Made by a program: the position numbers and the translations under genes. A stretch of 64,000 nt of DNA from Undaria pinnatifida (lineage: Eukaryota; Sar; Phaeophyceae; Laminariales; Alariaceae), in the NCBI GenBank assembly GCA_012845835.1, contig JABAKD010000024.1, positions 4,748,109 through 4,812,108 of the forward strand, read 5' to 3'. Position 1 is the stretch's first letter, and each line of letters begins with the position of its first letter. Below are positions 56,218 through 64,000 of the stretch, in pieces. The notes beneath the pieces are model-generated. The model searched no databases and was not told the DNA's origin. It saw nothing but the letters and a program-made list of their open reading frames with translations.

Positions 56218-58343
56218 AGTTGAAATCTTCCTTGCGCGATCGTAGCGGGAGGCGTCAGCCGCCCGCGGAGCGGAGCCCTTGTAGCTACATACCAACCTGA
56301 TATATTGGCATGTAGGATGACTAGATAATATAAACAGTTGGGCTGCTATTCTATTGAACAGGTCGTCCGTGGTTTAAATCCGGCATGCTTTTATTTTTGC
56401 AAGATTTCCCTTCTTGTGTTCCACTATAAAAATAAAAGAGCAGACGACATAAAGCGGTAAACCGCAACCATGCGCGCCACCGGGCGGTACTGCAGAATAC
56501 ACCTAGGTTTTGGACCCCGATCCGCGACGCTGATTGTCAAACCAGCCTCGTACTGTTTTTTGACACCAACTCCTTGCGGTACATCGTACGGCGGCTTTTC
56601 AGCTCGGCCGTCGCCGCTTACTGACGTGGCCCGTATCGCTTTCTGTCGGAAAATATGAAAATCTACCCTGCGAACCGACTTTGCCCGAGGCTCTTCACGC
56701 CCCGCACCCTTTCAAATTCCGACCGAATCTCAACCATGGGTGCCACATCATGTAGCATGCATAGAACTGCGTGCTGTCATATTTCGGATTCCTCAGAGCA
56801 ACAATTCCATCACCCCTTCGCACACAGCACGAACCGCTGCTCAACCATAGACAGCTCGCACACCCCACGTACACGTACTGTATGTATCGATGAAAAATCG
56901 ACGAGCAGTGGGATTGCTGAACCCTATGCGCGATAAAAATTGAAGGCAAGAACTGGGGGGGAGAAGGGACGACACCTGTGACCACGGCTTGTCCAGAAGC
57001 TGGAAAGTAGAAGTGTGAGCAAAAATAAAATAAAAATGAATGAATGGCGGAGAAAGGGGTGGGACAAAGGAACAAAGGAGGAGTGACAGTCCCGTTACAC
57101 GCGTACGACCCTCTTGGCCCACACATACATCACGTCGCGTCCGCCTTGCGCGTTCGTACACCACATTCTGTTGAAATCCTCGCTACCGATGGCGCCACCA
57201 TCGACCCTGACGATGCATACACACTGCTCTCGCGTCCGCCTTGCGTAATCGTACACCGCATTCTGTTGAAATCCACGAAGGGAGAGGACGCCACCACTTA
57301 ACCTTGGTAGTTAAGAACTTGGGCTCACTCGAGACGCCCGGAAAATAACCTATAATACACTACGCATACACTTGAACCTATAAAGGATGCCCCATTGAAA
57401 AATAAGAAGAGTGGTCTAAGAATAAGAAGAGTGGTCTAAGAACTGAGCCTCGGGCAAAAAAAGATATCCTCAAGTGATAGCGCCATCTGTAGTCGTACAC
57501 TGCTGGTTACAAGGTATGTACGAACCAACGGCTTCTTCGACTGTTGGACCGTGGACCTTGAAAATATGGGGAGCATATTACATGTAGTCTTGTACATGGC
57601 CTTCTACATGTAGTCTCTTGTAGCCATGCAGTCTACATGACGTGGCGCCCATGGTTGAGATTCGGTCGGAATTTGAGAGGGTGCGGGGCGTGAAGAGCCT
57701 CGGGCAAAGTCGGTCCGCATGGCATATTTTCCGACAGAAGACGATTTGGGTCACGTTAGAAAGCGGTGACGGCCGCCGTACGATGTACCGCATGGAATTG
57801 GTGTCAAAAACCGGTACGAGCCTGAGTTGACCAATCAGAGTCGCGGATCGGGGAAAAAAATCTAGGTGTATTCTGCAGGACCGCACGGTGGCGCGGAATG
57901 GTTGCGGTATATCGCTTTCTGTCGTCTGTCCGAAATAAAAATATGCACGATGTTCGAGGTGCAGTCTGTGCAATCTAGGAATACCAGTAGATTTTTTTTT
58001 TTGTCGGGCGCCGTGTGTGGAGACAACAACTGGTGGTTAGAAGGTAGCTTGCAGTCCTTGAGAGTATAGGTCGTAGATTCGGTTTCCGGAATGCTTCCAG
58101 TTTTCTGTTTGTTGCCTGCCGTGTTTTTTTTCCATATTTTTTGCCGGGCACCGTGTGTAGTAAATACAACACAGGCAGCTCGCAAAGTTGAGTTTTAATC
58201 ATTCAATCGGTCGTACTCACAGCTTATTTTTTTCATTTTTTCTATAAAAACACAAGGTACATGAACCCGATATAAATATTAAAGCGCTCCGATCCGCGGG
58301 CGGCTGACGCCGCCCGCTACGCTCGCGCAAGGAAGAATGCAAC
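56218..58343. repeat. Nested inverted repeat (about 2.1 kb)
   Basis: The outer arms share CTTCCTTGCGCGA...GCGTCAGCCGCCCGCGGA (56228 and the complement ending at 58335). The inner arms, 56462-56770 and 57630-57905, share CGACTTTGCCCGAGGCTCTT and ATTCCGACCGAATCTCAACC. It lies within the larger inverted-repeat element. Frames in the arms are open on both strands and not assigned. Confidence 0.75.
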
Positions 58344-58464
58344 TAGAACATGTAAAGGGGCGAGGGCGCACAAGAATTATTTTTCGACACCTACGTACCA
58401 ATTTCCCATCCCCCCCCCATTACGCCACATAATTTCCTATGCAAAGAACCCTCATTCTAAATCC

Positions 58465-58475
58465 TATATAATAAA
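58465..58475 (+). promoter_or_regulatory. TATA-like box
   Basis: TATATAATAAA lies just upstream of the plus-strand open frames at 58.5-60.2 kb. Confidence 0.3.
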
Positions 58476-58608
58476 GGGGCAGTGACCTTGCAGCGACAGG
58501 TATTAGACTATATAGCAGACACGCAGCCCGCTGGTCGCGCAGCAGCAGCCTGCGTACCAGCTACGCACAGCGCAGAGCAACGGAGAAGAAGGGAGAGAGC
58601 AAGAGAGA

Positions 58609-58815
58609 GTGGTCACAACGAGCACAGCCTCCACGGTGAAGGGACCCCTGCTACAACTCTCCTTCAACAAGACAGCTTGGCTACAAAGCGTCTGCGGAAA
58701 GCCAGCCGATGGCGAGGACTTCATCTGCTGCTGCGGGGCCAACTTCGGTGACGGTTCAGGATTGGACGAGGGCCAGGCCATTGAGCATGAGTGTTCGGCA
58801 CAGCACAGAGAGTGA
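58609..58815 (+). CDS. Possible BED-like zinc-finger exon
   Basis: The open frame contains AWLQSV...DFICCCGANF...HECSAQH, which loosely follows the W/F-C-C-H-H pattern of BED-like fingers of transposase-derived proteins. Cysteine spacing is not canonical and no ATG starts the frame. Low confidence. Confidence 0.2.
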   Translation: MVTTSTASTVKGPLLQLSFNKTAWLQSVCGKPADGEDFICCCGANFGDGSGLDEGQAIEHECSAQHRE

Positions 58816-59115
58816 GTGGAGATGCATAGGGGCTGTAGTGTGATATTGGCGAGTATCGTGTACCTCGCAGCAGCAGCATCGGCAAGCACTGGGAAGTCAA
58901 AACTGTGGTTCATCATATGTAACAGTGCGTACCATCGAGCAGTGTGTCGTTCTGCCTCCTCCCCAATAACTGACAACATCAGCAGCAACAGAAGCCTAGC
59001 CTTGGCAGCAGCAGCAGCAGCAGAGCAGCAATACCAGAAGCCGTAGCCGCATGATCAAAATCGCCAAAATAAACAGGCACGAAAAGCGAACCAACTAGGT
59101 TAATCCGCGTCCCTG

Positions 59116-59298
59116 TTGGTCCCTGCACGCCTTTCGCATGCTGCGAGCAGAGAACTTTCGCCTATCGGAAAAATCGCCGCGAAGACCAGCAGCGGCAACT
59201 GGGTGTGCAAAAAGTGCAAGCGCGATTTCGGACGCAATATAGAGCAACTGAGGCGGACCCACGTGGAGACTCACGAACACTTGCTCCAACACAAGTGA
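59116..59298 (+). CDS. Possible C2H2/BED-type zinc finger exon
   Basis: The open frame ends WVCKKCKRDFGRNIEQLRR followed by THVETH, a Cys-x2-Cys...His-x3-His pattern. An aromatic residue before the first Cys and a Phe between the pairs suit a C2H2 or BED-like finger. It begins with GTG, so it would be an internal exon. It may be the DNA-binding part of a transposon protein. Confidence 0.35.
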   Translation: MVPARLSHAASRELSPIGKIAAKTSSGNWVCKKCKRDFGRNIEQLRRTHVETHEHLLQHK

Positions 59299-59620
59299 GG
59301 ACTTGTGAGGACAGCAGTTGTTGCATTCGCTAGCACAAGCAGTTTCGATAAAAAGTTGAAAACGTCAGTTGTGAGTACGACCGATTGAATGGTTTAAACT
59401 CAACTTTGCAAGCTGTGTGGTACGTTAGATCTATGTTTTATTTATGATATGGTGTTTGTGAAATATACCTGGTTGTTGATACACTGCTTCACAATATTTA
59501 CGGGAGGTCGTTCGCGCGTGTTTAGCAGTTTGGGAAGTGCCACGCTGGACGTATTTTAGTGGCGCAGTGTATGAGGCTGCAGGCCTTGTCGATGTGTGTA
59601 TGTGAAAAGCAGGAGCAAAT

Positions 59621-60178
59621 TTGTATTTTCGTTCCGCGGCTGATCAATTGCTATTGCTCATGTCGCAAGTTGCATGTCGACCAACGTGTGTCGACAGGGG
59701 TGCTGGTGCCGCGGCGGCGGTGGGGAGCGGGCGCACATTGCTGGATTTTTTCAAACCGAAGAGCGCCACGGACGGCGCGAAGGAGTCGCCGGTGTTGATG
59801 AACAGTAGTAGCGGCGGGGGCGCAAGCGGTGACGCTGACGTGGTGGCGACGGGAGTTGTGAACAGGGGTGAGGGTGGTGCGGGCGCGGGCAGTGACGCCG
59901 ACGTGGTTGTGACGGTAGTTGTGAGCAAGGGTGAGGGTGGTGCGGGCGCGGGCAGTTTCGCTGACGTGGTTGCGACGGGAGTTGTGAACGCCCTTCCGAT
60001 ATTTCTCTTCCCCCCGACCTTCGGGCAAGTTTGGACTGATGATATGATGTCTCCAAGCAGAACTAAACTATTTTGTTGTCTAATATGTTTTTTTCGCGCT
60101 TGTTCCGCGCACTACTGTATCGACGGTGGTCGCAGAAGTAAGTTGGCAGAAGCAAGCCGACGCGTTCGTCAGTCCTGA
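59621..60178 (+). CDS. Possible PIP-box protein fragment with 21-residue repeats
   Basis: A 185-codon frame carries GRTLLDFFKP (residues 37-46), which fits the hydrophobic-x-x-F-F core of a PCNA-interacting motif but has Gly in place of Gln. Three repeats of DADVVATGVVNRGEGGAGAG type follow at residues 71-123. The DNA repeat is stop-poor on both strands, so coding status is uncertain. Similar FFKP motifs occur near the N-terminus of some transposases (general impression). Confidence 0.3.
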   Translation: MYFRSAADQLLLLMSQVACRPTCVDRGAGAAAAVGSGRTLLDFFKPKSATDGAKESPVLMNSSSGGGASGDADVVATGVVNRGEGGAGAGSDADVVVTVVVSKGEGGAGAGSFADVVATGVVNALPIFLFPPTFGQVWTDDMMSPSRTKLFCCLICFFRACSAHYCIDGGRRSKLAEASRRVRQS

Positions 60179-61279
60179 GACGATGTGGGGGCAAGTTGGA
60201 GGGGGTTTTGTGCCCAAGCGCGGCGCTTGCCCACCATCGATTATTTCCGACTACATTGACCACCTTGTATTGACGCAAGGATTTACATACCTAAAAAACC
60301 CAAAGTACAGTTTGCCATCCCTTGCTCTTGCAATATTGGCTTGCTTGCCAAGCCTATTTGTTAACGCAAGAGTGTGCAGTAAACCATCCATAGCGGCAGA
60401 GCCACAAACGAACCTCCAAGCAAGCAAACAAAGCAAAAAAAAAATTTGAAAAAAATATATACGGAGTATAATTTTTTTTTCGGGCCTCGGGGGGGGGGGT
60501 AGGTGTGCGGGATAACTTTGCTTGTGCGCCCTCGAAAGGGGGCAGAAAAAGAGGCCCATGATTTGGTGCGAACAGCTATTTGATAATGCTAAGAGCTGCT
60601 TGTACAGAGCAAATGTGCCCTGTGCTGAGCTGTGTGTTGTTGGTGGTGTTACGTTCTGATCGGCAACACGTCACGTTCTGATCGGCAGTACGGGTGTAAT
60701 TTGCGTGTGGGGGGAAACATGGGGGACCGAGAGATATTAAACGAAGAAAAATAAAAAATAAGCGTACACAACAACACGTATTATACCTGGTACTGCTCTA
60801 TGTTCGAAATGAAGCACAGCGCAGCGCGAAGCAGCACCGCAGCGCAGGGCAAGGCGCGGCACCGCACCGCACGGCACCGTACGGCGCTACGCTGCGCTGC
60901 TGGGTTATATATAGCTGGACTGATCTGAGCTGGGCGTGCATTGTGATCCAACACCGTAGTACCTGGTATGTACAAACCTGGTGTAGTAGTACCGGTACGT
61001 ACGTGGTAAAAAATTGAAAAACGTCGGCTGTGAGTACAACCGATTGAATGGTTGAAACTCAACTTGCGTGGAATGATGTTGAATATCGAAAAAAAAAAAA
61101 AAAATCGAGAAGCACTGAGAAGCGCTGTTTCGGGCATCCGAGCCCCGTTTCGGGCATCCGAGCCCCCCGCTCAGCCGTCCGGAGAGGAGAATATCTTAAA
61201 CTTAGCGTGGGAAACAAAAAAACATGGAGGCCGCTCAGGAAATCGATACTATTTGTAAGTATAGGTATAAAGGGCTGCC

Positions 61280-62035
61280 CACTAGACCACAGAGTCACTG
61301 CTGTGACTTTGTTGGTCTGGCGGATAGACTATCCGCTTCTAACTTAAGCCTGATGTGCGTGAGTTCGAGTCCCGGTGTCATCGAGCAAAAAAATGACTAA
61401 TAAAAAAAAGCATTTACAGTGCTTGTACAAGTATACACATATAAAATAAAATAAAAAAGGAGACGGTTAGAAGCGCTGAGAAGAACATCACAGAGTCACT
61501 GCTGCTGTGACCTTGTGGTTTTCTAGTAGATAGACTGTCCGCTCATGAGCCCAGTGTTCGTTGGTTCGAATCCGGGTGTCCTCGAAAAAATAAAATCCTC
61601 TTAAAAAAGACATTGATTCAGTCGTCCGGAGAGTAGAATGCCTCAAAGTTAGTGTGGAAAATGGAGGCCTCATAAAAAAGCATTGATAGTATACTCATAA
61701 AAAAAGAGGCGGCGAGAAACGCTGGGACGAACACCACAGAGTCACTGTGACTTTGTGGTCTAGAAGATAGACTCTCTGCTTATGAGCCTGGTCTTCGTTG
61801 GTTCGAATCCGGGTGTAATCGAAGAAAAAAGTATCCTCCTAAAAATCGTTTTTTGTAACAAAGTAAGTCTATACAAAAACAAATAAGGTGTGATAGTATA
61901 CTCATCAAAAAAGGAGACGGTGAGAAGCGCTGAGATGACCACAGAGTCACTGCTGTGACTTTGTTTACAATAGTAGATAGACTGTCCGCTTATGAGCCTG
62001 GTCTTCGTTGGTTCGAATCCGGGGGGTGTCATCGG
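61280..62035 (+). repeat. Four tRNA-related repeats with a common leading hairpin
   Basis: Each unit starts with CACAGAGTCACTGCTGTGACTTTG (about 61290, 61490, 61731, 61940), which can fold into an 11-bp stem. GATAGACTNTCCGCTTATGAGCC-type sequence follows, then a B-box-like GGTTCGAATCC (61563, 61800, 62010; GAGTTCGAGTCCC at 61361), then A- or T-rich tails. Spacing is about 200-240 bp. These look like tRNA-derived SINEs or tRNA pseudogenes; no complete cloverleaf was established. Confidence 0.6.
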
Positions 62036-62289
62036 AAAAAACATGATCCTCATTAAAAAATCAATATTTATTTTGTTATTTTTTTTTTGACAAGGTGGAG
62101 CAAGAATTCAAAGAATAGCTGGACCGTCCCGCAAGTAATGGATGGAGGCGGTGTCCAAGTGGGACCCCCGGAGATGCCAGGGATGAACCAACCGAGCACT
62201 ATCAGCAGAAAGGTAAAAATATGTATTTCTATACTACTGTACGCGGCTGTACGTTGTGCGAGTATGTACATACGTGGATATACCAGTCA

Positions 62290-63500
62290 TGTATTTTTGC
62301 TGCTGCCTACCCTGCTGTTGCTACCCGTTGTTGCTGCAGCTGCAGTGCTGCTGCTTGCTGCTGCGGCAGCTGCTGTCTTGCAGCACTGCAGCTGCTGCTG
62401 TTCGTCATTGTGCGCCGGATGGCGCAATTGTTTGTGTGGTTTATTGCACCTGATTAACACGAGTTGTTTTTAGTGTACCCCTTGGCAGTACTGTAGAATG
62501 TACAGCCTCGATTCACGTATGTAATCCTCTCGCGTTCATAATACATACCATGCAACCGCGAAAATTGCGGGCATGCGCGGAGCCAAAGCGGGCGGCAGCC
62601 CGCCGGGGCGAAGCCCTACATAAATATGTTGGTGCTTGCACGAGAGTAGCCGAAGGGTCTGATTTAGACCAGGTTTTGGGGCCGTCATCGAGATAACTCG
62701 AGCTGAGGTCCACCTCTCGGCACGCTGATTGCCGGACATGCCTCACCTTGTTCGCCCCTCCCGACCCTGCCGGGGACGGCCTCGGCCATTCTCCCCTGGT
62801 GGCGTGACAGCTGGCGCAAATTAGTTTTTTTGCAAAAATTTTGTAGCGAGAGGTCGAGTGTGTCGTCGTAGGTACAACAACACAAAGTTTTGACCCCGCA
62901 GTAGTTGTGCAACAGGAGTTTGAGGGGTACTGCCGAACGATTGTTAATCGACTAGGCGCGAGTTCGAATCTAGATCAATTAACTTCTATTTTTCAAGCTT
63001 GTTTCTTTGTTTTATGTTCTCTGGGTTCGAGCCTCAGTGTGTGCATTGTCCGATACTCCTTTACTTTTTGCTTTTTTCCCCTTTTTTTATGTTCATGTAC
63101 CCGCTGAAAGCAAAGTGAAAACATTATTGTACACACATTATTATACTGGAAATGCTGCTTTCTGTTGTCGAACTGCCACAGCTGCCGCTCCTGCTGTTGC
63201 TGAAATCACACGCACATAATAAGAATTGCGCAGGGGCTGCTGCTACTGTTGTTCGTCATCGTGTGCCGGGTGACGCAGTTTCTTGCTGCAGGTTATTGCA
63301 CCTGATTCCAGCGTTTCGTTCTCTTTATTCAAACATGATTATTTTTTATGTACCGCTTGGCAGTGTTGTCGCATGTACAGCCTCCATTTACCTACTATCC
63401 TATACTCTTAATACATCAAGTCTTGCATCCTCGAAAATTACGGGCATGCGCTGACCCAAGGAGGGCAGCAGCCCGCCGCGGCGAAGTCCCCTGGTATATT
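62290..63500. repeat. Direct repeat pair of about 350-400 bp
   Basis: 62.29-62.66 and 63.15-63.50 kb share TGTTCGTCAT, GCACCTGATT, CTTGGCAGT, ATGTACAGCCTC and the GCGGGCATGCGC...AGCCCGCC segment. Roughly 500 bp lie between them, including a tRNA-Asn-like stretch near 62.93 kb. Left copies are preceded by CTGCTG-rich sequence. No LTR features (primer site, coding region) were found between them. Confidence 0.65.
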
Positions 63501-63649
63501 CTATCTTTTCTTCCTGAGCGAGAGTAGCAAGCGGCGAATTCCGCCCGCGATGAGAAGCGCCTTGTACACACCAGAGTATAAACACAAGGTTTTGTTTGTC
63601 AGCAGACAACTACTCGCGCACAGAGTGGGCGGCGCCAGCTCCCGCCCCC

Positions 63650-63865
63650 GAGTACAGCGGTAGAGTTGAACGGAGTCTATGAGAAGGATTTTCTCCCACC
63701 CCCGCATACACAGTAGAGGTGAATGGAGTGTGGAGTGCATGAGGAAGGCTGTGTCCCGCCTTCGCTTACACTAGAGCTGAAAGGGTTGCATGAGGAGGGT
63801 TTTCTCCAGCCCTCGCCTACGGTAGAGAACCGAATGAAGTACACAAGGAGGATCGACCAAAATCG
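63650..63865. repeat. Degenerate minisatellite, about 50-60 bp
   Basis: GTAGAG(T/G)TGAANGG...ATGAGRAGGRTTTTCTCC...CGCNTACA recurs about four times. The overlapping plus-strand frame is repeat-derived. Confidence 0.5.
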
Positions 63866-64000
63866 ACAGCCCCAACCTCTCCGAGTCGAGGAGACTTGTC
63901 CCCTGCCGCGCGCTTGGTGTCGTCAAGCGGTTTGCGCTCGTGATCACGGCGCCTGAGCACCCCCATGAAACGTTGAGAGGTTAGCTTCGAGTTCATGTGT

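Larger units (their letters stand above)
55800..61000 (+). mobile_element. Putative DNA transposon with long inverted repeats
   Basis: 55.80-56.22 kb matches the reverse complement of 60.52-61.00 kb, including CACAGGGCA...CTTAGCATTATCAAAT and CAAATCATGGGCCT. The arms of about 400 bp enclose zinc-finger-like and PIP-box-like reading frames on the plus strand. Long arms recall Mutator-like or fold-back elements, but no transposase catalytic domain and no clear target duplication were seen. Confidence 0.5.

Noticed and set aside
61280-62035. Functional tRNA genes
   Set aside because: B-box-like sequences are good, but no consistent acceptor or anticodon stem could be drawn for all copies.
62930-63000. 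tRNA-Asn-like sequence (TTGTTAA loop, GAGTTCGAATC)
   Set aside because: The anticodon stem pairs for only about three bases and no acceptor stem closes it; at best a pseudogene.

Overview
This is eukaryotic nuclear DNA. It shows candidate spliceosomal introns with GT..AG ends, TATA boxes, a LINE, a Copia-like fossil, a tyrosine-recombinase (YR) element, retroposons with poly(A) tails, tRNA-derived repeats and a satellite array. No bacterial operon, ribosome-binding-site pattern, rRNA or convincing tRNA gene is visible. The mix of elements resembles algae or other microbial eukaryotes, but the lineage cannot be fixed from the sequence. Intact conventional genes are scarce. The window is a repeat-built locus made of gene fragments.

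Left part (1-29 kb, resuming at 41.3-43.4 kb). A lineage-specific family of multi-exon, minus-strand genes appears to have been amplified here. At 1-2.4 kb lies a partial gene with a TATA box, an N-terminal transmembrane segment and Pro/Ala/Ser-rich repeats of 541-543 bp. Then come three tandem units of about 3.4-4 kb (U1-U3, 2.48-13.69 kb), block B1 (13.69-18.4 kb), a partial fourth unit U4 (18.9-22.4 kb) and block B2 (22.5 kb onward). U units and B blocks carry short exons sharing the peptide theme (P)DVxLPGxSGEASLPS ending at a GTRAGT splice donor. In B2 this exon sits in a 1001-bp tandem array of six copies. Several units hold large inverted duplications, and U4 is interrupted by LINE sequence in two orientations.

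Middle (29-52.4 kb). B2 is colinear with B1 once two large insertions are removed. The first is 12.2 kb, flanked by GCAGTA, and carries a satellite array of about 137-bp monomers. Its ends look circularly permuted. The second is about 8.3 kb, has YR-type integrase sequence and split direct repeats (A1...B1-A2-B2), and contains a TA-flanked mariner-like MITE, a poly(A) retroposon and C-tract minisatellites. Paralogous empty or near-empty sites elsewhere in the window support both big insertions, the MITE and one retroposon.

Right part (52.4-64 kb). There is a Copia-like fossil, then a roughly 5-kb region bounded by long inverted repeats enclosing zinc-finger-like and PIP-box-like reading frames. 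After that come four tRNA-related repeats that each begin with the same hairpin, a long direct-repeat pair and a minisatellite. Most open frames here and in the satellite look like by-products of repeat sequence.
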